Assembly: GCF_902374955.1 (NCBI RefSeq)
Contig: NZ_CABKRX010000043.1
Coordinates: 27,967-91,966, forward strand
Length of the DNA stretch: 64,000 nt
Origin: Bacillus massilioanorexius
GTDB taxonomy: Bacteria; Bacillota; Bacilli; Bacillales; DSM-1321
Direction of reading: 5' to 3'
The notes beneath the pieces are model-generated. The model did no database searches. It was not told where the DNA came from and saw only the letters and a program-made list of their open reading frames with translations. How positions within the stretch are numbered: position 1 is the first letter of the stretch; each line of letters begins with the position of its first letter. Made by a program: the position numbers and the translations under genes. Shown piece after piece: positions 54,091 through 63,048 of the stretch.

Positions 54091-54193
54091 GTATTTAACT
54101 AGGCTTATATCCCATACTTATTCATAGGTAAAAAGTATGGAAAACAAACTTCTTATATCTTCAATCGTACTGTATTTTTAGCGTTATCATTCT

Positions 54194-54376
54194 TTAGGAG
54201 CGATAAATGATCATAGAACTAAAGCAATAAATCTGATTGTTATCATCTTCTCCGATAGCCGCAACATTATACTTAATATCTACAAGTTGGTCTTCAGACA
54301 TTTTACGCAAAAACTCATTCATTTCTTTCTCTAAATCTTTCTCATGTTCATAATCAAACATCTTAACCTTAATCAT
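54194..54376 (-). CDS. yteV: Sporulation protein Cse60-like (YteV)
   Basis: A 60-residue protein matching the Cse60/YteV family in length and pattern: KVKMFDYEHEKDLEKEMNEF at the N-terminus and QIYCFSSMIIYR at the C-terminus. B. subtilis cse60 is a sigma-E-dependent sporulation gene of unknown function. The ATG has GGAGAGG 7 nt upstream. It follows ytwF by 61 bp. I could not identify a convincing sigma-E promoter in that gap, so it may depend on upstream transcription or a degenerate element. Confidence 0.82.
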   Translation of the reverse strand: MIKVKMFDYEHEKDLEKEMNEFLRKMSEDQLVDIKYNVAAIGEDDNNQIYCFSSMIIYRS

Positions 54377-54437
54377 ATTTTACCTCTCCAGTCTTCTTTT
54401 CAACTAGTTTCACCAAAAAGAAAGAAAAGTAAAACAA

Positions 54438-54743
54438 TTATCGCACTTCACCAGTCCAGCTATTCATTCCACCTACTAAATTGACAACTTTTATATCATG
54501 CTCCATTAAATAGTGACATACACGCTCACTCCGTACTCCACCTGCACATACGATTGTATATTCTCTGTCTGTGTCAAATTTCGCTAGATGATTTGGTATC
54601 TCATTCATTGGTATATGTATTGCATTCGGAATCATTCCATTAACCACTTCATAATCTTCTCTAACATCAATTACATAAATCTCTTCTTCCGCTTCTATTT
54701 TTGCTTGCAGTTGTTCTGGCATAATTTCTTTCATTTCACTCAT
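54438..54743 (-). CDS. ytwF: Rhodanese-like sulfurtransferase YtwF
   Basis: A single rhodanese domain of 101 residues. The active-site loop is CAGGVRS, with the persulfide-forming Cys near residue 66. The CH2A-like segment YVIDVREDYEVVNGMIPNA and the terminal LVGGMNSWTGEV are typical. It is probably a cytosolic sulfur carrier, with partner unknown. The ATG has ATAGGAG 7 nt upstream. It is convergent in position with neither neighbour: leuS upstream ends with its own terminator. Confidence 0.92.
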   Translation of the reverse strand: MSEMKEIMPEQLQAKIEAEEEIYVIDVREDYEVVNGMIPNAIHIPMNEIPNHLAKFDTDREYTIVCAGGVRSERVCHYLMEHDIKVVNLVGGMNSWTGEVR

Positions 54744-54976
54744 TTATTTGACTCCTATCATTATCAAATTCTTATACTTACATCAATTGGTTCTTATTAT
54801 TGTAGTAATTTCCTTTACAAATTGCACGTAATATCTCTTCGTTCTACAAGTTTATATTTATATCGCTTCATTTGACATAACCCCACTTACAACAGGTAGA
54901 ATTAACTATTCCATTCTAGAAAAATCTTGTCGTGCGCCTAAAGATACAATCAATAAATATGAGAAACAAACAAAAA

Positions 54977-55020
54977 AGAGAGTCTCAAAAGCATATTCTT
55001 TATACTTTCTGAGACTCTCT
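54977..55020 (-). terminator. leuS terminator
   Basis: On the minus strand AGAGAGTCTCA pairs perfectly with TGAGACTCTCT, followed by TTTTTTG. The loop keeps CAAAAG and ACTTT, linking it to the AAAAGTGAT hairpin family. Confidence 0.88.
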
Positions 55021-55033
55021 CCCTTTTTTCTAA

Positions 55034-57448
55034 TTAGTTCGCTACAATATTAACTAACTTACCTGGTACTGCAATAACTTTACGTACAGTTTTACCATCG
55101 ATTTGTTCTTTAATAGAATCCGTACCCATTGCAATTTCTTGTAATGTTTCACGAGTTGCATCAGCAGGAACCATTAATTTTGCTTTTACTTTACCGTTGA
55201 TTTGTACAACAATCTCTACTTCATCATCAACTAATTTTGCTTCATCATAAGCTGGCCATGCAGCATAAGCAATTGATTCTTCATGTCCTAACTTACTCCA
55301 AAGTTCTTCAGCAATATGCGGTACGATTGGAGCAATCATTTTAACGAAGCCTTCAATGTATGCTTTTGGTAGAGCGTCTACTTTATATGCATCATTAATG
55401 AAAACCATTAATTGCGAAATAGCAGTATTAAAGCGAAGACCTTCATAATCATCTGTTACTTTCTTCACTGTTTGATGATACACTTTTTCAAGCTTTCCGC
55501 TATCATCATTTTCAACTAGTTTAGAAGTCATATTACCTTCTTCATCAACTAATAGACGCCAAATACGATCCAAGAAACGACGAGAACCATCAAGACCATT
55601 AGTAGACCAAGCAATTGATGCATCAAGAGGTCCCATGAACATTTCATATAATCGTAATGTATCAGCACCATGACTAGAAACGATATCATCAGGATTTACA
55701 ACATTCCCTTTAGATTTACTCATTTTTTCATTATTTTCCCCAAGAATCATCCCTTGGTTAAATAATTTTTGGAATGGTTCTTTTGTTGGTACGACACCGA
55801 TATCATATAAGAATTTGTGCCAGAAACGGGCGTATAATAAATGTAGAACAGCATGCTCAGCTCCACCTATATACATATCTACCGGTAACCATTCGCTAAT
55901 TTTCTTAGGATCAGCTATTGCTTCAGTATTATCTGGATCGATATAACGTAAGAAGTACCAGCAGCTACCTGCCCATTGTGGCATTGTATTTGTTTCACGA
56001 CGACCTTTACGCCCATTTTCATCAACAACATTAACCCATTCATCAATGTTCGCTAATGGTGATTCACCTGTGCCTGAAGGCTTGATTTCTGTTGTTTTTG
56101 GTAACATTAATGGTAATTCTTCAACCGGTACTGTTGTGCTAGTTCCATCTTCCCAATGAATAATCGGAATAGGCTCACCCCAATAGCGTTGACGGCTGAA
56201 TAACCAATCACGTAAACGATACGTAATTTTTTTCGTACCGATTTCTTTTTCTTCTAACCAAGCAATCATTTTTGAAATAGCTTCTTCTTTATTTAAACCA
56301 TCTAAGAATCCTGAATTTACATGTACACCATCACCAGTGTAGGCTTCTTTTTCTACATCTCCACCAGCAACCACTTCTTTAATAGGAAGTCCGAAAATTT
56401 TCGCAAATTCATAGTCACGTTCATCATGTGCAGGAACCGCCATGATTGCACCAGAACCGTAGCTGACGAGAACATAATCCGCAATCCAAATTGGCATTTT
56501 TTCATTACTTACAGGGTTAACAGCATAAGCTCCAGTAAATACCCCTGTTTTTTCTTTTGCTAAATCTGTACGCTCTAAATCAGATTTACTTTTTACTTTT
56601 TGAATATACGCTTCAACCGCTTCTTTTTGTTCAGGTGTTGTAATTTTTTCTACCAAATCATGTTCAGGTGCTAATACTGCATAAGTTGCACCAAATAGTG
56701 TATCCGGACGAGTTGTAAATACTTCAAAAGTTTCATCTGTACCATCAATTACAAATCGTACTTCCGCACCTTCTGAGCGACCAATCCAATTACGTTGCAT
56801 TTCTTTGATGCTTTCTGGCCAATCAAGCTCTTCTAAGTCTTCAATTAAACGATCAGCATAAGCCGTAATCTTTAAAACCCATTGTCTCATCGGACGACGT
56901 TCAACAGGGTGACCTCCACGTTCACTTACGCCATCAATTACTTCTTCGTTAGCTAAAACTGTTCCAAGTGCTGGACACCAGTTTACTGCCACTTCATCTA
57001 CATAAGCTAATCCTTTTTCATATAACTTTGTAAAAATCCATTGAGTCCATTTATAATAATTAGGATCTGTTGTATTTATTTCACGATCCCAATCATAAGA
57101 AAAACCTAATGATTTAATTTGTCGACGGAAAGTATTAATATTTTTTTCCGTAAATTCAGCAGGGTCATTTCCTGTATCTAATGCATATTGCTCTGCTGGC
57201 AAACCAAAAGCATCCCAACCCATTGGATGAAGAACATTATATCCTTGCATACGTTTCATGCGTGACAAAATATCCGTTGCCGTATATCCTTCTGGATGTC
57301 CAACATGCAAGCCAGCACCAGATGGATATGGGAACATATCTAGTGCATAAAATTTACGCTTGCCCTCATCTTCTCTTGTTTTAAATGTTTTATGCTCATC
57401 CCAATATTGCTGCCACTTTTTTTCAATTTCTTGATGATTAAAGCTCAT
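55034..57448 (-). CDS. leuS: Leucyl-tRNA synthetase
   Basis: A class I synthetase of 804 residues, the usual bacterial LeuRS length. The HIGH-type motif is HVGHPEG near residue 48. The CP1 editing domain carries TTRPDTLFGATYAVLAPEH, the KMSKS motif is intact near residue 575 (EKMSKSKGNV), and the anticodon-binding domain and C-terminal extension follow. The ATG has AGGAGG 7 nt upstream. Expression is controlled by a leucine T-box leader. The 290 nt between the T-box terminator and the ATG are taken up by a decayed repeat. Confidence 0.98.
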   Translation of the reverse strand: MSFNHQEIEKKWQQYWDEHKTFKTREDEGKRKFYALDMFPYPSGAGLHVGHPEGYTATDILSRMKRMQGYNVLHPMGWDAFGLPAEQYALDTGNDPAEFTEKNINTFRRQIKSLGFSYDWDREINTTDPNYYKWTQWIFTKLYEKGLAYVDEVAVNWCPALGTVLANEEVIDGVSERGGHPVERRPMRQWVLKITAYADRLIEDLEELDWPESIKEMQRNWIGRSEGAEVRFVIDGTDETFEVFTTRPDTLFGATYAVLAPEHDLVEKITTPEQKEAVEAYIQKVKSKSDLERTDLAKEKTGVFTGAYAVNPVSNEKMPIWIADYVLVSYGSGAIMAVPAHDERDYEFAKIFGLPIKEVVAGGDVEKEAYTGDGVHVNSGFLDGLNKEEAISKMIAWLEEKEIGTKKITYRLRDWLFSRQRYWGEPIPIIHWEDGTSTTVPVEELPLMLPKTTEIKPSGTGESPLANIDEWVNVVDENGRKGRRETNTMPQWAGSCWYFLRYIDPDNTEAIADPKKISEWLPVDMYIGGAEHAVLHLLYARFWHKFLYDIGVVPTKEPFQKLFNQGMILGENNEKMSKSKGNVVNPDDIVSSHGADTLRLYEMFMGPLDASIAWSTNGLDGSRRFLDRIWRLLVDEEGNMTSKLVENDDSGKLEKVYHQTVKKVTDDYEGLRFNTAISQLMVFINDAYKVDALPKAYIEGFVKMIAPIVPHIAEELWSKLGHEESIAYAAWPAYDEAKLVDDEVEIVVQINGKVKAKLMVPADATRETLQEIAMGTDSIKEQIDGKTVRKVIAVPGKLVNIVAN

Positions 57449-57554
57449 AAATTTTCCTCCTAGTATAAAAACTGATCCTATTAGAAAAGCTTAAGCACTG
57501 AAGCAAGACTATAAACACTTTATAAAATACATTCAGTCATTACTAACAAAGTAC

Positions 57555-57676
57555 AAAAGCGTAAGCTCCTTAGCCTGCCCTAGTTCAGTATTAGATCATA
57601 TAGACCATTCATTTAGAACATTGACCTTCCAAACAGATTGGCTATTAACCTAGAGGACTAGACGCTATAGCTAGAC
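57555..57676. repeat. Decayed Bacillaceae repeat in the leuS 5' leader
   Basis: AAAAGCGTAAGCTCC at the left and CGCTATAGCTAGAC at the right correspond to the ends of the better-preserved copy at 60,330-60,517. A further AAAAGCTTAAGCACTG at 57,484 may be a second fragment. It lies between the T-box terminator and the leuS ribosome site. Confidence 0.55.
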
Positions 57677-57738
57677 TTTAATGAATTTGTCATATAGTCC
57701 ACTATTCTATATTTCAGAATTTACTTAATAATATAAAA

Positions 57739-57996
57739 AAATCCTCTCATCCCTAAAAAGGGACGAGAGGATTATTAATGATATAATCTTCCCGCGGTAC
57801 CACCCTAGTTAACGCTTTTTAGAAACGTTCCGCTCAAAAATCTATAACGTGATCTCACGATAAGCACTACTATATTCATGCTTATAGCTCAAAGGCGAGT
57901 TCACATTATTTCCGTACTGACTTTCACCAACCGCCAGCTCTCTTAAACGTACAACAATGTTACTACTCCTCATCATTGCCTTGATATTTAATTCTA
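57739..57996 (-). promoter_or_regulatory. T-box leader of leuS (leucine-specific)
   Basis: The T-box sequence AGGGTGGTACCGCGGGAA lies at 57,806-57,789. Upstream on the minus strand are the Stem I landmarks AATGATGAGGAGTAGTAA, AGAGAGCTGGCGGTTGGTG, and GTGAACTCGCC, with specifier CTC at 57,899-57,897 (Leu). The terminator is at 57,773-57,740: AATCCTCTC and GAGAGGATT plus TTTTTT. Uncharged tRNA-Leu would stabilise the antiterminator and permit leuS transcription. Confidence 0.95.
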
Positions 57997-58002
57997 ACTG
58001 CT

Positions 58003-58031
58003 ATTTTAGTAAATTTTAGAGAAAAATGCAA
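58003..58031 (-). promoter_or_regulatory. Sigma-A promoter of the leuS T-box transcript
   Basis: Minus strand: TTGCAT (58,031-58,026), 17-nt spacer, TAAAAT (58,008-58,003). The predicted start is close to 57,996, just before Stem I. Confidence 0.75.
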
Positions 58032-58073
58032 GTAGCCTAAGTATTTCACAATTTATCTTACTTTATTCAAAAC

Positions 58074-59267
58074 TTATTTTTTTGCTACTACATATTTCGA
58101 AGAATGTCCTCTTAGTAATATTTTGTCATATAGTACTGTAGTACCTATTGCAATGACAAATAGAACCATAAGAACAATAAACATCATTTGCATTCCATAA
58201 TAGTCTACTAATATTCCACCTAAAAAAGGTCCAATCATTCTACCTGCAGTGGCTGTACTGTTTACAATTCCTTGATAGAAGCCCTCTCTCCCCTTTGGAG
58301 CTAGTTCACTCGCAATTGTTGGAACAGCTGGCCAAACAAGCATTTCACCAACGGTCAAAATGAGCATGGCAGTAAGAAATCCAGAAAAATCGGTTGCAAA
58401 TGCTGCTACAGCAAATGATCCCATAAAGATAACCATACCTACAATCATTTGAACCTTCACTTTATTCATAAATGCATAGACCAATTTGTTTACAAATGGT
58501 TGACCTAAGACGATTAAAGCCCCATTAATTGTCCATAATAAGCTGTATTGTCTTAAAGATACGCCAATTTCCTGTGTATATGCTGAAATTGTCGCTGTCC
58601 ATTGTACATAACCAACCCAACATAATAAGTAGCCGATACATAAAACGAGTAATGCATATAGTTTACGATTGTTTTTCACTGGTTTCTGGTCACTTAACAC
58701 ATTTACATTTGCCGCAGGGTCACTCTCGATATTCCTATACGTTAAAACGACTAGGACAAAAAAGATGATATACATGAACATGTTGGCTGCAAAAATGTAA
58801 TCAAATGAAAATGAAGCAATAAATCCACCAAGACCGGAACCCACTGCTACTCCTAAATTTTGAGCAACATATACCGCATTAAAGGCTCTTCGTCCCCCTT
58901 CTTTCCAAACCGTACCAGCCATTGCATACATCGCTGGAAAAATAAGTCCTGAACCAAATCCTACAAGTACTAACCAAACCACGTATAATGGCCAACCATG
59001 ATTCATTGTTAATCCAATAAGTGCTAACAAAGTGATAGTCGTTCCAACTAATATAGATCGATAACCACCAATTTTATCAAATAAAAAACCACCCATTAGG
59101 TTACCTATTACTGTCGCAAAAGCATTAGCCATCAAAACTAATCCAGCAACTGATAATGATTTACCTAGGTGATCATGCAAATATATTGTATTTAAAGGCC
59201 ATAGAAATGAAGAACCTGTTACATTAATAACCATTCCAATAACAATAAACCACAAACTTTTTGGCAT
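58074..59267 (-). CDS. yttB: MFS transporter YttB
   Basis: A 12-TM major facilitator of 397 residues, equal in length to B. subtilis YttB. The loop 2-3 motif GGFLFDKIGGYRSILVGT is the MFS motif A, and SELAPKGREGFYQGIVNS in the second half is the corresponding loop. This motif set suits drug/proton antiporters or sugar efflux proteins, but the substrate is unknown. The ATG has GGGGGGAG about 10 nt upstream. It lies upstream of the leuS T-box transcript, whose promoter is near its 3' end, so the two are separate units. Confidence 0.9.
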   Translation of the reverse strand: MPKSLWFIVIGMVINVTGSSFLWPLNTIYLHDHLGKSLSVAGLVLMANAFATVIGNLMGGFLFDKIGGYRSILVGTTITLLALIGLTMNHGWPLYVVWLVLVGFGSGLIFPAMYAMAGTVWKEGGRRAFNAVYVAQNLGVAVGSGLGGFIASFSFDYIFAANMFMYIIFFVLVVLTYRNIESDPAANVNVLSDQKPVKNNRKLYALLVLCIGYLLCWVGYVQWTATISAYTQEIGVSLRQYSLLWTINGALIVLGQPFVNKLVYAFMNKVKVQMIVGMVIFMGSFAVAAFATDFSGFLTAMLILTVGEMLVWPAVPTIASELAPKGREGFYQGIVNSTATAGRMIGPFLGGILVDYYGMQMMFIVLMVLFVIAIGTTVLYDKILLRGHSSKYVVAKK

Positions 59268-59609
59268 TTAAATATGACTCCCCCCAAATCATTTATTTCG
59301 AGTTACAAAATAATTGTAAGAGGAATATACCGAACTTGCAATGAAAGAGCAATCAAAAAATATTTTATTGTTTTTTCTGACATTTTTATTACTTATAAGT
59401 GATTTTCCGTTGATATAGAAAACACTCGAAACACATTATGTAATTGAGGTATAATATTTTAGTGAATGCAATCTGTTCATCATTATTATTAGACCGTAAG
59501 ATAAAAAAGTAAAGCGTAGGATACCATATGCGGAGAACATGTTGAATAGATAGTTTATTTCATCTTTACTAATTTTATATAGATTTATAGTTGAAAGAGA
59601 GTGAAACAG
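59268..59609. other. Intergenic region between divergent yttB and yeeI
   Basis: 342 AT-rich bases. A TATAAT hexamer lies at 59,450-59,455 on the plus strand, with only a weak -35 candidate (TCGAAA, 18-nt spacing), a possible yeeI promoter. Nothing else is recognisable. Confidence 0.35.
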
Positions 59610-60329
59610 ATGGGTCGTAAGTGGAATAATATTAAGGAAAAAAAAGCATCAAAGGATGCTAATACTAGTCGTTTATATTCTAAATTTGCACTTGAAATTT
59701 ACGTAGTAGCTAAACAAGGAGAACCAGATCCAGAATCAAACCAAGCATTAAAGTTCGTTCTTGAACGAGCAAAAACATATAATGTACCTAAAAACATCAT
59801 CGATCGTGCTATCGAAAAAGCAAAAGGTGGATCAGATGAAAATTATGATGAACTTCGTTATGAAGGCTTCGGACCAAATGGTTCTATGTTAATTGTTGAT
59901 GCATTAACAAATAACGTAAACCGCACAGCTTCAAATGTGCGAGCTGCATTTGGTAAAAATGGCGGAAACATGGGTGTAAGTGGATCTGTTTCTTATATGT
60001 TTGACGCAACAGCTGTAATCGGTCTTGAAGGCAAAACAGCCGACGAAGTGCTTGAAATTCTTATGGAAGCTGATGTAGATGCACGTGATATTATAGAGGA
60101 AGAAGAAGCTGTCATCATTTATGCTGAACCAGATCAATTCCATGCTGTTCAAGAAGCTCTTAAAAATGCAGGAATTAGTGAATTTACAGTTGCAGAACTA
60201 ACAATGCTACCACAAACTGAACTAACATTATCTGAAGCGGATCAAGCACAATTCGAAAAATTAATTGATGCACTAGAAGATTTAGATGATGTTCAACACG
60301 TATATCATAACGTTGATTTAGATGAATAG
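59610..60329 (+). CDS. yeeI: YebC/PmpR-family protein YeeI
   Basis: A 239-residue protein of the YebC/TACO1 family. MGRKWNNIKEKKASKDANTS opens the protein, followed by QGEPDPESNQALKFVLERA, the signature YEGFGPNGSMLIVDALT and NVRAAFGKNGGNMG. The MGRKWNN-type N-terminus marks the YeeI subgroup. Family members are described as DNA-binding regulators or as translation factors relieving ribosome stalling, and which applies here is open. I chose the ATG at 59610 (GAGAGTG upstream); a GTG at 59601 lies inside that site. A dispersed repeat abuts the stop codon. Confidence 0.93.
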   Translation: MGRKWNNIKEKKASKDANTSRLYSKFALEIYVVAKQGEPDPESNQALKFVLERAKTYNVPKNIIDRAIEKAKGGSDENYDELRYEGFGPNGSMLIVDALTNNVNRTASNVRAAFGKNGGNMGVSGSVSYMFDATAVIGLEGKTADEVLEILMEADVDARDIIEEEEAVIIYAEPDQFHAVQEALKNAGISEFTVAELTMLPQTELTLSEADQAQFEKLIDALEDLDDVQHVYHNVDLDE

Positions 60330-60517
60330 AAAAGCGTAAGTGCCTTGTAATGAAGGAACATCGGCTAAAATCTCCACGCCCTGTAGCAACACCGATGCGA
60401 CCTTTATCCTGTAGGCCTCCTACCAGCATAAGCCAAGCCGGCAAGGTAATTGCTCTTTGTGACCTACTTGCCGGCTTGGCTTATTACCTCGAGGAGCTAT
60501 GGCACTGGAGCTAGACA
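60330..60517. repeat. Bacillaceae intergenic repeat with long internal hairpin
   Basis: The ends are AAAAGCGTAAGTGCC (60,330-60,344) and GGCACTGGAGCTAGACA (60,501-60,517). Inside, ATAAGCCAAGCCGGCAAG (60,428-60,445) pairs perfectly with 60,467-60,484 around a 21-nt loop. The left end directly follows the yeeI TAG. This matches a repeat type that I recall as common in Bacillus genomes. Confidence 0.7.
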
Positions 60518-60560
60518 ACATTAAAAACCGTCACCGGTCTTTATTCAAAATAGCCACTTT

Positions 60561-60597
60561 AAAAGGTGTAGCCGTTATAACGACTACACCTTTTTTC
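60561..60597. terminator. Bidirectional terminator before the AIM24-like gene
   Basis: AAAAGGTGTAG pairs with CTACACCTTTT, and the sequence between is itself self-complementary (CGTTATAACG). It has T-rich and A-rich flanks and lies between convergent yeeI and the gene at 60,612. Confidence 0.85.
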
Positions 60598-60611
60598 GTA
60601 TTCTCAACCTA

Positions 60612-61412
60612 TTACGAACGATCTCCACCTAACAAATCAAATAATCCACCAGCTATACTTCCTTCATCCTTCGAACCTCCTCTATGAGGAGCAGCAGCAA
60701 ATACTCGACTTGATAAACGGCTAAATGGTAGAGATTGAATCCAAACAGTGCCTGGCCCACGTAGAGTTGTAAAGAACAAGCCTTCTCCGCCAAACAGAGC
60801 AGTTTTAATGCCTTTAACCATTTCAATATTATAATCTACACTGCCAGTCATCGCTACTAAGCAGCCAGTATCTACTCTTAAAACCTCACCAGGTGCTAAA
60901 TCTTTACGAACAATTGTACCTCCAGCATGAATAAATGTTAAACCGTCACCCTCAAGCTTTTGCATAATAAACCCTTCGCCACCAAAAAAGCCCGTACCCA
61001 TTTTGCGCTGGAACTCGATTCCGACACTCACACCTTTAGCAGCCGCTAAGAAAGCATCTTTCTGACAAATTATTTTTCCGTCATGTTCACTTAAATCCAT
61101 AGGAATAATCTTTCCTGGATATGGCGAAGCGAAAGATACATGCTTTTTGCCAACACCAGTATTCGTAAAAGCAGTCATGAATAAACTTTCACCAGTAATA
61201 ACTCGTTTACCAGCCGAAAATAATTTTCCTACTAAGCCACTACCTGAAGATTGACCGGAGCCATCACCAAAAATGGTCTCCATTTCTATGCCATCCTCCA
61301 TCATCATTAAAGAACCTGCTTCAGCTATTACTGTTTCAGATGGATCTAGTTCCACTTCAACAAACTGCATATCGTCTCCATATAACTTGTAATCAATTTC
61401 ATGATTATTCAT
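60612..61412 (-). CDS. TIGR00266/AIM24-family protein
   Basis: A 266-residue, glycine-rich, all-beta protein of the AIM24/TRAP-like family. It shows EAGSLMMMEDGIEMET, the tract SGSGLVGKLFSAGKRVITGE, then GGEGFIMQKLEGDGLTFIHA and GGEGLFFTTLRGPGTVWIQS. The proteins are widespread but biochemically uncharacterised; the yeast relative is mitochondrial. It ends in a Gly/Asp tail. The ATG has GGGGGTAA upstream. It is monocistronic between terminators, and I cannot infer its role from context. Confidence 0.88.
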   Translation of the reverse strand: MNNHEIDYKLYGDDMQFVEVELDPSETVIAEAGSLMMMEDGIEMETIFGDGSGQSSGSGLVGKLFSAGKRVITGESLFMTAFTNTGVGKKHVSFASPYPGKIIPMDLSEHDGKIICQKDAFLAAAKGVSVGIEFQRKMGTGFFGGEGFIMQKLEGDGLTFIHAGGTIVRKDLAPGEVLRVDTGCLVAMTGSVDYNIEMVKGIKTALFGGEGLFFTTLRGPGTVWIQSLPFSRLSSRVFAAAPHRGGSKDEGSIAGGLFDLLGGDRS

Positions 61413-61589
61413 TTCAATTACCCCCGATTTAAAATCTACTACTTTCTTCTTATTACCCTATTACGATTTATTATCTAACAAGTTTCGAATTAAATAGCTA
61501 AAAAACAGAAAAATTAGAAAAAATGTCACGTTCTTTTCTTTTATATGTCATGTCATAATACCTCATTCCTAAAGTTGCAGTTAAAAATA

Positions 61590-61627
61590 AAAAATGGGTA
61601 TCTCCCAAAAATAAATGGAAGATACCC
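61590..61627 (-). terminator. ytzC terminator
   Basis: GGGTATCT pairs with AGATACCC, extended by CC/GG. ATTTTTTATTTTTAA follows on the minus strand. Confidence 0.85.
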
Positions 61628-61640
61628 TCTTCATAAGTAG

Positions 61641-61904
61641 TTAATGTCTTAAAGTAATCATATCATGTTGTCTTTGCTCGATTTGCATTTTCATTCGATT
61701 CAATTGTTCACGTTGTTGATCATTCGAACTATGGGCTAACTGCTGTAATTCATTAGCCGCAATTTGTAACAATTGCTGACTTTGAATATATTCATCATCA
61801 TTGTAGTGCTCCTGCTTAGATGCATCTAAATATTGCTGCTCGGCAAATTGTAATACTTCATTACAATTTTTCAAACAGCTGTCAATGGATTCTCTAGTTG
61901 CCAT
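61641..61904 (-). CDS. ytzC: DUF2524 family protein YtzC
   Basis: An 87-residue helical, Gln-rich protein with ATRESIDSCLKNCNEVLQFA at the N-terminus and a coiled-coil-like C-terminus (REQLNRMKMQIEQRQHDM). Length, composition and position beside ytqA fit B. subtilis YtzC. The function is unknown. The ATG has AGGAGG 7 nt upstream. It is divergent from ytqA. Confidence 0.85.
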   Translation of the reverse strand: MATRESIDSCLKNCNEVLQFAEQQYLDASKQEHYNDDEYIQSQQLLQIAANELQQLAHSSNDQQREQLNRMKMQIEQRQHDMITLRH

Positions 61905-62076
61905 AAATGCAATCCTCCTACCTCAAGTCATAACTACATATTTAGTATGCAACATAAATCCGTACTCTATTTTAGTAATAATTAGCTCGTTTGAAAAATA
62001 AAGCAGAATGGATTATCCCCATTCATTCATGGTAAAATATTTTTTATGCACAATTTTAATTAAGGAGGTTTCTGAT

Positions 62077-63048
62077 TTGAATCAGAAGAACCCGTTTCCA
62101 TATGCAAGTGATGATAAACGATATCACACACTGAATTACCATTTTAGACAAACTTTTGGAGGTAAAATATTTAAGGTAGCCATCGATGGCGGATTTGACT
62201 GTCCTAACCGTGATGGCACAGTTGCACACGGTGGCTGTACCTTTTGTAGTGCAGCTGGATCAGGAGATTTCGCCGGTAACCGGGCAGATAACATCGAAAA
62301 GCAATTTAAGGAAGTAAAAGAAAAAATGCATCTAAAATGGCCTGACGGTAAATACATGGCTTATTTTCAAGCATTCACCAATACACATGCACCCGTTGAG
62401 GTATTAAGAGAAAAATTCGAAACAGCATTAAGTCAAGAAGGTGTCATTGGTCTATCAATTGCTACACGCCCTGACTGTTTACCTGATGATGTTGTAGAAT
62501 ACTTGGCTGAACTTAATGAAAGAACATATCTATGGGTTGAACTCGGTCTTCAAACAGTTCATGAAAAAACGGCTAATATCATTAATCGAGCGCATGATTA
62601 CGAAACGTATGTCAAAGGGGTAGAAAAGCTTCGCAAACACAACATTCGAATTTGCACACATATTATTAATGGGCTTCCCCTTGAAACACCAGAAATGATG
62701 CTTGAAACAGCTAAAGAAGTTGCAAAGTTAGACGTACAAGGAATTAAAATTCATTTGCTCCATCTATTAAAAGGAACACCAATGGTAAAGCAATATGAAA
62801 AAGGCTTGCTTCAATTTTTATCATTTGATGATTACATTAATTTAGTTGTTGATCAGCTCGAAATAATTCCTCCTGAAATGATCGTTCACCGTATAACAGG
62901 TGACGGGCCGATTGATTTAATGATTGGACCAATGTGGAGCGTAAACAAATGGGAAGTATTAAATGCGATTGATGCTGAACTAAAACGTCGCAATAGTTGG
63001 CAAGGAAAATTTTACAAAGCTGTTGGAGGGGTAACAAGTGAAGCTTGA
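62077..63048 (+). CDS. ytqA: Radical SAM protein YtqA (TIGR01212 family)
   Basis: A 323-residue radical SAM enzyme. The iron-sulfur cysteines are in CPNRDGTVAHGGCTFC, a CX12-type spacing with the final CxxC typical of this subfamily, which differs from the usual CxxxCxxC. LGLQTVHEKTANIINRAHDY and HIINGLPLETPEMMLETA follow. Related proteins act in tRNA or nucleoside modification, but the exact substrate is not assigned here. The start is TTG at 62077, 8 nt after AAGGAGG; the open frame reaches back to 62008 without a site. It overlaps ytqB by 11 bp, an operon arrangement also seen in B. subtilis. Confidence 0.92.
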   Translation: MNQKNPFPYASDDKRYHTLNYHFRQTFGGKIFKVAIDGGFDCPNRDGTVAHGGCTFCSAAGSGDFAGNRADNIEKQFKEVKEKMHLKWPDGKYMAYFQAFTNTHAPVEVLREKFETALSQEGVIGLSIATRPDCLPDDVVEYLAELNERTYLWVELGLQTVHEKTANIINRAHDYETYVKGVEKLRKHNIRICTHIINGLPLETPEMMLETAKEVAKLDVQGIKIHLLHLLKGTPMVKQYEKGLLQFLSFDDYINLVVDQLEIIPPEMIVHRITGDGPIDLMIGPMWSVNKWEVLNAIDAELKRRNSWQGKFYKAVGGVTSEA

